Shown piece after piece: positions 9,202 through 18,157 of a DNA stretch of 64,000 bases. The position numbers were made by a program, and so were the translations under genes. Numbering within the stretch: position 1 is the first letter of the stretch; each line of letters begins with the position of its first letter. Location: contig NZ_JAOALK010000033.1 in assembly GCF_025154055.1 (NCBI RefSeq), positions 124,001 through 188,000 of the forward strand. The letters are read 5' to 3'. A model generated the notes under the pieces. That model saw nothing but the letters and a program-made list of their open reading frames with translations. It searched no databases and had not been told where the DNA came from. The DNA is from Aquibacillus koreensis. GTDB taxonomy: Bacteria; Bacillota; Bacilli; Bacillales; Amphibacillaceae.

Positions 9202-10383
9202 TTACTTATATAATTGTTTCCGTCTAAATATAAAAATGGCGATGCCTAAGAGGATCATCAATGGAACAATCCAATACAGTGGAGATACAGTCTTTGTTTT
9301 ACTGTCGGTGATAACTTGTTCTTCACTCGTTTGTTTTTCCAGAACAGGCATTTCTTCTACTTGCTCTTTCTTTAAAGGAAGACTAATATTCAACATATCA
9401 TCGCTTTGATCAATGGATAAGTGCCCATCCTCTGTCACTTCAAGGATTGGAACATCTCCAACGATCTGCGTATAAAATAACGTGTCCGCCGTAATAAAGG
9501 TTTCCCCCTCAGTATTTTTGAACGTTGTACCTTCTTCGATCGACGTCGTTTCAAAATTCTCAAACCCATAGTCTAAAAGTGCCACTGTATCATTATAGGC
9601 CTCCAATTGAATCGGGCTATTTAATGTAATAACAATTAGACTAATTTCATCTCGCTCAGCTGTTGTCATTAAAGTGTGCCCGGATTCATCTACGAAACCT
9701 GTTTTACCACCTGTAATGCCATCATAAGGAATCTCTCTCATTAACCGATGATGATGAAATATCGTTGTTACCCAAGACTCTCCATCCCACTCAAGTTCTT
9801 TTGTAGCAATAATTTTTCGAAAAACATCATTTATCATTGCGTATCTGCTTATATCGGCTAAATCTTTGGCTGTTGTTATATGATTTGGATCGTATAGGCC
9901 GTGCGGATTTTCAAAATGTGTGTCCTTAACACCAATTGTATTCTCTAGAAAATCATTGATATTTTCTGCAAATCTTTCCACGCTTCCATCTAGATGTTCA
10001 GCAATCGCAACTCCAGCATCATTCCCAGAATTAATGAGAAGTCCCTGAATTAGCTTTTCAAGGGTTACTTTCTCTCCAGGTTCTAGATATACTCTTGTTC
10101 CATCGGCATCTCTTGCACGTTGACTAACTGTAACAATGTCATCTAATTGTCCTTTTTCAATCGTATAAATAGCAGTAGCAATTTTTGTTAAACTAGCCGG
10201 ATATAATGGTACACTCGCACTTTTTTCATAAAGTACCTGCCCAGAATTCGCATCCATCAAAATTGCTGCTTCACTTGTAATTTGATCTGGATAATATTCA
10301 AGTTCTGCTTCAGCGTCGACAGTTTGCATAGTAATGCAATTGAAAATAAAGAAGATCCCTAGTATCATGCTTATTTTTCTCAT
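9202..10383 (-). CDS. serine-type D-alanyl-D-alanine carboxypeptidase (DacA/DacF family)
   Basis: 393 residues, a low-molecular-weight penicillin-binding protein that trims the terminal D-Ala of peptidoglycan stem peptides. An N-terminal signal peptide is followed by SxxK (S64-K67 in PASLTKIATA), SGN (119-121) and KTG (227-229). After the catalytic domain comes a PBP5-type beta domain. The tail ends in a hydrophobic segment (WIVPLMILLGIAIFIF) and basic residues, so it is membrane-anchored at the C-terminus. The Bacillus paralogues DacA, DacF and DacB differ in timing; which one this is cannot be decided here. Confidence 0.92.
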   Translation of the reverse strand: MRKISMILGIFFIFNCITMQTVDAEAELEYYPDQITSEAAILMDANSGQVLYEKSASVPLYPASLTKIATAIYTIEKGQLDDIVTVSQRARDADGTRVYLEPGEKVTLEKLIQGLLINSGNDAGVAIAEHLDGSVERFAENINDFLENTIGVKDTHFENPHGLYDPNHITTAKDLADISRYAMINDVFRKIIATKELEWDGESWVTTIFHHHRLMREIPYDGITGGKTGFVDESGHTLMTTAERDEISLIVITLNSPIQLEAYNDTVALLDYGFENFETTSIEEGTTFKNTEGETFITADTLFYTQIVGDVPILEVTEDGHLSIDQSDDMLNISLPLKKEQVEEMPVLEKQTSEEQVITDSKTKTVSPLYWIVPLMILLGIAIFIFRRKQLYK

Positions 10384-10611
10384 GTTTCCCCACCTAGATG
10401 TCTCTATATAATTAAAAACTTATTCTAATTTACCACTATTAACTAATAAAGTACATGGAAAATGTTGAATTTTGTAGGATTATGTCAAATTATTAGTTAT
10501 TTTTTATAACTATTTATTATTCTCTCCATATAAATACGGGAAACTCATTTTAAGTTTGTCGGTGGATAAAAAAATAAACACTCCTCCATGTGGAAAAGTG
10601 TATAGCAACAA

Positions 10612-11568
10612 TTACTGCTCTAATGTATTCTGGATGAATGCATTTAATCGTTCTTGATACTCTTGTGTCGCAACATCATAGGCTTTGGTATGACCTGCTT
10701 TTGGTACAATCCACAATTCTTTCGTTCCACTAGCAGCATCATATAATTCATATGCCATCTCAGTAGGTACTAATTCATCAGCATCCCCATGAACCAATAA
10801 TAATGGTTTTGTGTTTTTCTTTACTTGGTCTATTGCCGATGCTTCTTCAAATGTATAGCCAGCACGAACGTTTGTGATGACACTTGTCACCTGCATAATA
10901 GGGAACGATGGTAAGGAATACAAATGTTTGAGTTGGTAACTTAATTCGTCTAAAACACTCGTGTACCCACTATCAGCAATAATTCCCTTTACTTGTTCTG
11001 GTAATTCTTCGCCACTTGTCATTAAAACAAGGGAAGCTCCCATGGAATTTCCCTGTAGAAAAATATGATCTGTTTCGTGTTCGGCAATTAGCCAGTCAAT
11101 CCACTTGGTATAATCAAGTCGATCGTGCCACCCATATCCAATATATTCACCTTCACTTTCTCCATGCCCCCTAGCATCCGGCATAAGAATGTCAAAGCCC
11201 TGCTCATAATAATATTGTGCTAAATCTCCCATTTGCTCCTTATGTCCTCTATACCCATGGGCTAGAATAACAGCCTTACCTGTAGAATTTGTATTTTTAA
11301 AGAAGTTAGCGTGGAGGTTTAGGTCATCATAAGAAGTAATTGATATCTGTTCAGCACTTTCTTTATTCGTCTCAAACCAGGCTTTTGCTTCATCTAGTAG
11401 AGGATTTGGTTGTTCTGCAAAAGCAGTTACTGATTCATCTTCTTTATGCAAGGACACCTCGATGCCACGTTTCACACTTTCACTATAGAAATAATTCCCT
11501 CCGATAATAAGTGCAATGAAAAAAACACTTAGAATAACGAGTAAGCTGATCCATAGTTTTCTTTTCAT
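10612..11568 (-). CDS. membrane-anchored alpha/beta hydrolase
   Basis: 318 residues with an N-terminal hydrophobic anchor (residues ~5-25), then an alpha/beta-hydrolase fold. The nucleophile elbow is GNSMGAS (Ser175), with a likely acid in LLVHGDADELVP and the His in PKAGHTKAYD. HGYRGHKEQMG and DARGHGESEGEYIG mark the oxyanion region. It resembles Bacillus YqkD-type serine hydrolases of unknown substrate, probably facing outward. The long intergenic region upstream contains a 52-bp tandem array. Confidence 0.85.
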   Translation of the reverse strand: MKRKLWISLLVILSVFFIALIIGGNYFYSESVKRGIEVSLHKEDESVTAFAEQPNPLLDEAKAWFETNKESAEQISITSYDDLNLHANFFKNTNSTGKAVILAHGYRGHKEQMGDLAQYYYEQGFDILMPDARGHGESEGEYIGYGWHDRLDYTKWIDWLIAEHETDHIFLQGNSMGASLVLMTSGEELPEQVKGIIADSGYTSVLDELSYQLKHLYSLPSFPIMQVTSVITNVRAGYTFEEASAIDQVKKNTKPLLLVHGDADELVPTEMAYELYDAASGTKELWIVPKAGHTKAYDVATQEYQERLNAFIQNTLEQ

Positions 11569-12327
11569 ATTGATTTTCCCCTTTTTATTTACTTTGGCCT
11601 TTTATTTGATGATGTTTTTTAAAATGGCAAATTTATATAGAGTGCGTCATTAGCCCATCTTCTGACATTTCCAAACCAGGTACTCGAAAAGCAGTCAGAG
11701 AAGTGTGCGATCACTGACATGAAAGTCCCTCGAGAGCAGATTGAAGTCAGAGAAGTATGCGGTCACTGACATGAAAGTCCCTTGAGAGCAGATTGAAGTC
11801 AGAGAAGTGCGCGATCACTGACATGAAAGTCCCTTGAGAGCAGATTGAAGTCAGAGAAGTGCGCGATCACTGACATGAAAGTCCCTCGAGAGCAGATTGA
11901 AGTCAGAGAAGTGCGCGATCACTGACATGAAAGTCCCTTGAGAGCAAATTGAAGTCAGAGAAGTATGCGATCACTGACATGAAAGTTCCTTGAGAGCAGA
12001 TTGAAGTCAGAGAAGTGCGCGATCACTGACATGAAAGTCCCTTGAGAGCAAATTGAAGTCAGAGAAGTATGCGATCTCCAACAATTAAATGCCTCAAGAG
12101 CCGATTGCAGTCAGAGAGATATTCAATTCCCAAAATTTAGCTAGTACACTGTTATATATGTTACTTTTTTGTTACGACGGAGTTTATATCAACTCCGACA
12201 TTATGATAGACAATAATGTTTTTTAAAAAATACTTTACATTAAATTTACTAGACACCTCATTATACATAATAAACACCCAAAATCACATAATAGAGGGAA
12301 ACTTCTTTACGGAAGGTGATAAATATA
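11569..12327. other. intergenic region dominated by a tandem repeat array
   Basis: This ~760-bp region lies between divergent genes (hydrolase on minus, antiporter on plus). About 460 bp is the array described separately. The rest is AT-rich and holds the promoters and the antiporter ribosome site; I see no further gene. Confidence 0.8.
11661..12120 (+). repeat. 52-bp tandem repeat array 1
   Basis: Units begin with GTCAGAGAAG at 11694, 11746, 11798, 11850, 11902, 11954, 12006, 12058 and (decayed) 12110, exactly 52 bp apart. A decayed half unit precedes the first. Internal units differ by only a few bases (GTGCGCG/GTATGCG, CCCTTG/CCCTCG, AGATT/AAATT). Each unit contains GTCAG...CTGAC as a short inverted repeat and then ATGAAAG. 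There are no unique spacers, so it is not CRISPR. Edge units are the most diverged, as expected for unequal recombination. Array 2 (33257-33652) has the same period. Confidence 0.93.
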
Positions 12328-13731
12328 ATGGAAGCAAGTTGGCTATCAATTATTCCTTTTTTAATCGTAATACCAGTAGCGATGCTAACGAAACAAGTAT
12401 TGCCAGGTCTTCTGCTAGGCTTATTAGTTGGTTCCTACCTCATCTCTCCTTCTTTAATCGGAGGGGTACAAGAAATGCTTGGATATGTAGTACAAGCTCT
12501 CATTGATGAAAATAATATAAAAATTATTGTATTTTTATATGCTTTTTCTGGTTTAATTGGCATGATTAAAATGACTGGTGGGATCAAAGGCTTTGTAGAA
12601 ACATCTGCCGATAAGATAGCCACAAAGAAGCAAGCATTGTTTCTTACGTATATTTCTACAATCGGTACTTTCAGTGCACCAACATTCCGATTTGTTACCA
12701 TTGCACCAATCATGAAAGCATTACTAAAAAAAGTGAAAATGTCGACAAAAGAACTTGGCTTTGTTATAGAAACGACTGCAACACCAATTATAGTGTTAAT
12801 CCCTGTTGCTACAGCATTTGTAGGATATATGGTATCTGTTATTCAAATATCAACGGAAACAATTGGGAGTAACATTGACCCGTATTCGTTATTTATCCAA
12901 AGTATCCCGTTCAACTTTTTTGCCATTGTCATTATCGTACTTGGCGCCTATTTAAGTTTCTTTCACCATTCGCATACGGATGCACCAACCCAAATGGATG
13001 ACGAGACAGAAGAAAACGATTGGCATGATTGTCATCCAGCGGTACACAAGGATCTTCCATCAAAGCCTTTGAACTTGTTAATTCCGATTATCTTAGTTAT
13101 TTTTTTCACCCTATTTTTAACATGGTGGGATGGACAAGCAGAAGGTGTTTCATTTTTTGAAGCATTTATCCATGCGGACGTATTAGAGGCAATGGTCGTT
13201 GCTTTGATTATTACTGTACTATTATCGATCATTCTTTTCTTTGTCCAACGATTTAAGCTCTCAGACCTTATTTCTAGCTTCATTGTCGGTGGGAATGACT
13301 TAATGTCTGTCATCGTTTTACTTTCTATTGTTTGGGGATTATCCTCGGTAACAAGTGATTTAGGTTTTTCCGAATTCATAACCGCACATACAGATTGGAT
13401 ACCTAATTTATTTATTGCACCACTTCTGTTTTTGTTTGGTTCAGTCGTATCTTATTTTATTGGATCCGCGTGGGGGACTTGGGGTATTCTTATGCCATTA
13501 GGTGTATCCGTGGCTGCTGCTGCAGATCTTTCATTACCACTCATTATCGGTGCTGTTTTTGCTAGTGGATCGTTTGGGGCGTTCGCTTCTCCATTGAGTG
13601 ATGACACCAATACAATAGCAAAAATATTGGATTTAAAAGTTATGGATTATGCAAGATTTAAATTAAAGCCCGCTTTAATTGCAGCCTTTATTACAACAGT
13701 ACTATATACCGGAATTACATTTATATTATAA
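12328..13731 (+). CDS. Na+/H+ antiporter, NhaC-type family
   Basis: About 467 residues. ATG 12328 is preferred (GGAAGGTG nine bases before) over an in-frame GTG inside that ribosome site. It has some eleven hydrophobic segments and the family features FVGYMVSVIQIS, GSAWGTWGILMPLGVSVAAA and ASGSFGAFASPLSDDTNTIA. Proteins of this group exchange Na+ for H+ or carry amino acids and organic anions, so the substrate is not certain. A Na+ export role would suit a halotolerant host. It is monocistronic, divergent from the hydrolase gene and convergent with the HNH gene. Confidence 0.85.
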   Translation: MEASWLSIIPFLIVIPVAMLTKQVLPGLLLGLLVGSYLISPSLIGGVQEMLGYVVQALIDENNIKIIVFLYAFSGLIGMIKMTGGIKGFVETSADKIATKKQALFLTYISTIGTFSAPTFRFVTIAPIMKALLKKVKMSTKELGFVIETTATPIIVLIPVATAFVGYMVSVIQISTETIGSNIDPYSLFIQSIPFNFFAIVIIVLGAYLSFFHHSHTDAPTQMDDETEENDWHDCHPAVHKDLPSKPLNLLIPIILVIFFTLFLTWWDGQAEGVSFFEAFIHADVLEAMVVALIITVLLSIILFFVQRFKLSDLISSFIVGGNDLMSVIVLLSIVWGLSSVTSDLGFSEFITAHTDWIPNLFIAPLLFLFGSVVSYFIGSAWGTWGILMPLGVSVAAAADLSLPLIIGAVFASGSFGAFASPLSDDTNTIAKILDLKVMDYARFKLKPALIAAFITTVLYTGITFIL

Positions 13732-13754
13732 GCTAAAAGGAGAGTTAGGTCAGT

Positions 13755-14051
13755 TCACCTTCCTCTCCTCTCTCTTGATTTTTTCACTCTAACTATATCA
13801 GTTGGTGCTTGTTTTCGAATCCATTTTATATATTTAGCAATCTTTTCATCATCCTTCAGAAGAGGAATAGTCGAAAGTCTTAGTGCAAGTTCGGTATTTG
13901 TGTACAACGCATGAATTTGCTTGTGACATGGGATACAAAGCATGGCTGTTGCTTTAAATGTTCCTCCCTCTTCCTTAGGAGTGAGGTGATGTTTGGTAAG
14001 TGCTACATTTTCTCTGTCACACAGTTCACAGACTCCTCGATCTTTTACCAT
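13755..14051 (-). CDS. small HNH-domain protein
   Basis: 98 residues starting at ATG 14051, with AAAGGAG upstream; an in-frame TTG seven codons earlier lies on top of that ribosome site. The HNH zinc fold is visible: CELCDRE, KHHLTPKEEGG, CIPCHKQIHAL. The family is common as a stand-alone ~100-residue protein in Bacillaceae; nuclease activity is presumed but its biological role is unknown. It is not next to phage genes here. Confidence 0.85.
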   Translation of the reverse strand: MVKDRGVCELCDRENVALTKHHLTPKEEGGTFKATAMLCIPCHKQIHALYTNTELALRLSTIPLLKDDEKIAKYIKWIRKQAPTDIVRVKKSRERRGR

Positions 14052-14212
14052 GAACTGTTCAACTCCTTTCAATAAAAAAAGCTTCTCTTTCTTCTTTAAG
14101 CATTCCCTATTTCTTTCATTCCATAGACTAGTTTGGAATTTGTCCGGTAAGAAGCGAGTGCGAAGAATATCCTCTTGCTTTGTATAGCTTTCTTTAGATC
14201 AAGATGCAAATA

Positions 14213-14238
14213 AAAATAGAGCCCTTAGGCTCTATCAA
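14213..14238 (-). terminator. Rho-independent terminator after the CwlO-like gene
   Basis: Minus-strand ATAGAGCC-TAA-GGGCTCTAT hairpin followed by TTTTATTT. Confidence 0.8.
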
Positions 14239-14240
14239 TA

Positions 14241-15464
14241 TCAATCAATTATTCTTCGTACATGTCCAGTAAACCTTTGGCCCCAGTAACTATCGTTCAT
14301 GTTTGCAATCGCAACACCAGTTGATGACTGTGAACCAATAAATTGATTTCCACCGACATAAATGCCGACATGACCATTTGTCTTATACGTGTTAAAGAAG
14401 ACAATGTCGCCCGGTTTCATTTCGCTTACAGATACTTTTTTACCTTGGCCACTTAGACCAGCTGTGCTAGCACTTACATTTACACCTATCTGGGAAAATG
14501 CCCAACTTACAAAACCAGAGCAATCAAACCTTCCATGCGCTATGTCATAGGCATTTCTTCCACCTGCAAAGACATACACGGAATTTCCAATATATTTTTT
14601 ACCTACGTTAATGAGATCGCTAGCACTTCCGCTAGCTACTGAAGTTGAAGGCAAACTGATTCCACCGTTCGTTGTTTCCGACGATGCAGATAGCTGATTA
14701 ATTTGTGATTCTTGACTTGCACGTTCTGCTTGTTCTAGTTCTGCTTGTTGTATTGCTAAGCTTTGATCTCTAGCTTCTAGCTCTGCTTTTATATCTACAT
14801 TATCTTTTTCTTTTTCTTCTAAATCCGCTATTAATGTTTGTTGTTGTTCCTTTTGATCTAATATTTGAGCCTGCATACCTTCTAACTCTGCTTTCATATC
14901 TTCTAAGTTATGTATTTTAGTCTCAATCGTTTGACTTTTTTCTTCCAGAACTTGTTTATCTGCTTCTTGTTTTTCCATCAAATCATTATCGGCATCCATT
15001 AATGTAGTGACTAACGATACACGATCAATAAAGTCACCAAAGCTCTCCGATCCCATAATCACTTCTAAATAACTGATGGATCCGCCTTTATGTTGTAGGG
15101 AAACTGCTCTTTCTTTTAAGATGTCATGACGTGCATCTATATCTTCTTGTAGATCAGAAATCTCTTCACGTAAAATCTCTACTTCTTCATTTGCGATATC
15201 AATATCATCTGTAGTCTGTTCAATCATTTTTTGATTATCTTTCACTGCCTCATCAATCCGATTGATTTGATCATTCAATTGAATCATTTCTTCACGAACT
15301 TGATTGATCTCTTCTTCTGTTTTTTCAATATCTGATTGAATCTCTGAACGCTGCTCTTGGATTTGCGATTTAGTTACTTCAGCATGGACAGTATCTGCAA
15401 AAAATGAATACATTAGACCTAATGCCACTGTCGTCATGATTACTATGTTCCTCTTTCCAGCCAC
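14241..15464 (-). CDS. peptidoglycan DL-endopeptidase, CwlO-like (NlpC/P60)
   Basis: 407 residues. The start GTG at 15464 has GGGG six bases upstream. A signal peptide is followed by a long coiled coil (residues ~30-250, heptad-rich in E, Q, I and L, PcsB/CwlO N-terminal type), a Ser-rich linker, and a C-terminal NlpC/P60 domain with the catalytic Cys in FDCSGFVSW and His in GHVGIYVGG. Enzymes of this kind cut the D-Glu/DAP bond in peptidoglycan and are needed for cell elongation. In Bacillus, CwlO is controlled by WalKR and activated by FtsEX; neither is visible here. Confidence 0.92.
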   Translation of the reverse strand: MAGKRNIVIMTTVALGLMYSFFADTVHAEVTKSQIQEQRSEIQSDIEKTEEEINQVREEMIQLNDQINRIDEAVKDNQKMIEQTTDDIDIANEEVEILREEISDLQEDIDARHDILKERAVSLQHKGGSISYLEVIMGSESFGDFIDRVSLVTTLMDADNDLMEKQEADKQVLEEKSQTIETKIHNLEDMKAELEGMQAQILDQKEQQQTLIADLEEKEKDNVDIKAELEARDQSLAIQQAELEQAERASQESQINQLSASSETTNGGISLPSTSVASGSASDLINVGKKYIGNSVYVFAGGRNAYDIAHGRFDCSGFVSWAFSQIGVNVSASTAGLSGQGKKVSVSEMKPGDIVFFNTYKTNGHVGIYVGGNQFIGSQSSTGVAIANMNDSYWGQRFTGHVRRIID

Positions 15465-15854
15465 TCGCTTCCCCTACTTTCGTTCGAATATGAAAATGTT
15501 TATAAGATTTTTTTTATTTCATCGTTAGTAATAGGTAATTTTTACTCCATTGGTAGTATATCACTTATAAATTTCATTCGTGTTATGTAAATATTACAAT
15601 TCTATTTCAATTGTGATAGGTTAGTAGGTAATTCGAACTGTTTTGATAGATTTTTAATAGAAAAAAACCTTTTGTTACATTGGAATCTGTAACAAAAGGT
15701 TTTTCTTAACTATGCTTCTGCAGTGGCTAATTGCTTTATTTTACTTGGTATTGGAAAACCTGGCATCGTTTTTATAAACAATGCACCATCAGTTTCTATT
15801 TTCCTTCTACTATATTCAACATCTTGTATGTCTGGTGTATAATGAAAAACAATC
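15465..15854. other. gap between GH36 and CwlO-like genes: terminator and orphan reading frame
   Basis: Contains the cwlO-like promoter region, a strong hairpin (15658-15706) and, next to the GH36 gene, a short open frame described separately. Nothing else is recognised. Confidence 0.6.
15658..15706 (-). terminator. Rho-independent terminator of the alpha-galactosidase operon
   Basis: AAAAACCTTTTGTTAC / GTAACAAAAGGTTTTT perfect 16-bp inverted repeat with T runs on both strands. It sits right after the orphan frame and ~150 bp beyond the GH36 stop. Confidence 0.92.
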
Positions 15855-15880
15855 TCAGATATTTGGTCCTCTATTAACCC
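15710..15880 (-). pseudogene. orphan reading frame between GH36 stop and terminator
   Basis: On the minus strand an open frame overlaps the last codons of the GH36 gene in another frame, continues ~48 codons past its stop and ends at 15710, four bases before the terminator. It reads like protein (HYTPDIQDVEYSRRK, TDGALFIKTMPGFPIP) but has no ATG/GTG/TTG start with a ribosome site. It may be the remnant of a deleted third gene in the operon. I do not recognise a family. Confidence 0.3.
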
Positions 15881-18080
15881 GAACTAATCTATAAATCTCT
15901 GAAGAATAGTCACCAGTTTTGGATACTATTTGATCTTTAATAGGAATACCAGCTTGCATTAATTCAGCACCTAAGAATATGCCATCTCTACCTTCTACTT
16001 GATATTGATAGGTAGGATGTAGGCCTTTTAACAAGATGCGACCACTACCTACATTTGGTTTAGCTAATACTTGAAAACGCCCTACAATAGCTTCATCCTG
16101 ATTTTCGGAAACAATCATCCAACTCGTAACATTTCCATCTCCATCAAACGGACTTTCCATTCGGTAAAATACACCATTATGAATTAAATTTCGATTTTCT
16201 TTATAGAATACAATTTGACGTTTAGTCATTTCCTTTTCTTCCGTACTCATCTTTGTCACATCTAATTCATAACCAAACTGACCGAAATACGCTACGTCGC
16301 CTCTCATTTTCAAACTAGTGGAGCGATGTAGTTGATGGTTAGGTATAGCTGAGACGTGAGCCCCCATCGAACTTACTGGATAAGCATAGGAAGTACCATA
16401 TTGGATCTTCAAACGCTCCACCGCATCGGTATCATCACTTGTCCACCCCTGTGGTGCATAGTGAAGCAAACCTGGATCAAAACGCCCACCACCACTTGCA
16501 CAAGACTCAAATAGTACATGTGGAAAAGCAGTAGTTAAACGGTCATACAAATCATAGACGCCTAAAATGTAGCGATGTGGTAATTCTTGTTGCCGATCAG
16601 CACCCAAATAGGCTGAGCCAATTTCAGTCATCGGACGATTCATATCCCATTTCACGTAGGATATTGGCGCATCTTCTAAGATTTTTGCCATGCTTTTATA
16701 GATGTAATCCACTACTTCTTTTCTGGAAAAATCAAGCACGTATTGGGATCGAACCTCTGATCTTTTTCGGTTTTCCACTTGTATAGCCCAGTCCGGGTGT
16801 TTTCTGTATAGCTCACTATTTTTTGAAATCATTTCTGGTTCAAACCAAAGGCCAAATCCTATACCTAAGTCGTTAATTTTTTTGGCCAATCCATCTATTC
16901 CGTTCGGCAGCTTTTTCTTATTAACAAACCAATCTCCCAAAGAGGTCGTATCATCTTCTCGCGTGCCAAACCAACCATCATCCAACACGAATAATTCGAC
17001 GCCAAGCTCTTTTGATTGTTTTGCCATGGTGTAGATCTTTTCTTCATCAAAATCAAAATAAGTTCCTTCCCAATTGTTCATAAGAACTGGTCTAGCCTTA
17101 TCACGCCATTTCCCTTTTGCTAACCTCTTCCGATACAAGTTATGATAGGTTTGACTCATTCCGTTTAATCCTTGATCGGAATAGACCATAACTACTTCTG
17201 GTGTTTGAAAACTTTCGTTAGGGCTTAGCAACCAATTAAAATCAAACGGATTGATGCCTAGTTGGACTCTAGCAACATCATACTGGTCTACTTCGATTTG
17301 TGCCAGGAAATTCCCACTATAAACTAGACTAAAACCATATACCTCACCAATATCCTCGGTTGCATCCGGACGCTTTAAAGCAAGAAACGGATTTTGTTGA
17401 ATACTACTTGCTCCAGTAGTACTAGACACACTTTGTATGCCACTTTCTAGTTTTCTTTCTTTTACATGGCGCTCTCTTGACCACGCCCCAGATAAATGTA
17501 CCATCTTAAAATTGGAGTCAAATAAATCAACACTTGCACTCATGACTCTCGGTAATTGTACATCCTGTTGTCCATGATTAATAAACTTTGCGCTACGTAC
17601 GGTTGCATTATAGTTTTCATAAACGGTATAGTACAATATAATTTCTGCGTCGATCAAATCATCATACAAAGAGATCTCTAGCGTATGTGCTTCATTTTCT
17701 TGTTCAACATATGTAGCTGGAAGCCCTTCTAATGTTGGTTTTCCTTGATAGATTCGATGTTCCTTATATACAAAATCTGTAATTCTACTTCCGTTCTCCT
17801 GTAAGACTTGGTATCCAGGTTGTCGAAAGTCTGTTGTTCCATAGGCTGGAAACTCTTGTTTTATTTTATCTAAGTGAAAGGTTTCCCCTTCTTTTAGTTC
17901 GTTCCCTGTCGTTGCTTTGATTGTTGTATCATATAAATGCTCAAAGGATTCACGTTGTTCTAATTTCTTCCCAAAATAAAGATGCCCCAGTTGATTATTG
18001 CGAAGAATGGTGAAGATATAACTTGTTTCTTTTGCTTGTAAATGAAACTCTTTGGTCTGCTCATTATAGTATATTGGCAT
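15855..18080 (-). CDS. alpha-galactosidase, GH36
   Basis: 741 residues, a normal length for bacterial GH36. It hydrolyses alpha-1,6-galactosides such as raffinose, melibiose and galactomannan side chains. The N-terminal beta-sandwich is followed by a TIM barrel with LFVLDDGWFG, GLWFEPEMIS, the nucleophile Asp in YVKWDMNR, FESCASGGGRFDPG, and the acid/base Asp in GWTSDDTDA. No signal peptide is seen, so it acts in the cytoplasm. The ribosome site is AAAAGGAG. It lies ~80 bp after a GH27 gene and downstream of an AraC regulator on the same strand. Confidence 0.95.
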   Translation of the reverse strand: MPIYYNEQTKEFHLQAKETSYIFTILRNNQLGHLYFGKKLEQRESFEHLYDTTIKATTGNELKEGETFHLDKIKQEFPAYGTTDFRQPGYQVLQENGSRITDFVYKEHRIYQGKPTLEGLPATYVEQENEAHTLEISLYDDLIDAEIILYYTVYENYNATVRSAKFINHGQQDVQLPRVMSASVDLFDSNFKMVHLSGAWSRERHVKERKLESGIQSVSSTTGASSIQQNPFLALKRPDATEDIGEVYGFSLVYSGNFLAQIEVDQYDVARVQLGINPFDFNWLLSPNESFQTPEVVMVYSDQGLNGMSQTYHNLYRKRLAKGKWRDKARPVLMNNWEGTYFDFDEEKIYTMAKQSKELGVELFVLDDGWFGTREDDTTSLGDWFVNKKKLPNGIDGLAKKINDLGIGFGLWFEPEMISKNSELYRKHPDWAIQVENRKRSEVRSQYVLDFSRKEVVDYIYKSMAKILEDAPISYVKWDMNRPMTEIGSAYLGADRQQELPHRYILGVYDLYDRLTTAFPHVLFESCASGGGRFDPGLLHYAPQGWTSDDTDAVERLKIQYGTSYAYPVSSMGAHVSAIPNHQLHRSTSLKMRGDVAYFGQFGYELDVTKMSTEEKEMTKRQIVFYKENRNLIHNGVFYRMESPFDGDGNVTSWMIVSENQDEAIVGRFQVLAKPNVGSGRILLKGLHPTYQYQVEGRDGIFLGAELMQAGIPIKDQIVSKTGDYSSEIYRLVRVNRGPNI

Positions 18081-18157
18081 TAGCTATAACTCCTTTTAAG
18101 GTAATTCTTACTTTTCGCACAGTTGATAAAAAGCTTTTGAATCTATTTCCAACTATC

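Noticed and set aside
11661-12120. Tandem array 1 as a CRISPR array
   Set aside because: The whole 52-bp unit repeats; there are no variable spacers and no cas genes. The same holds for array 2.
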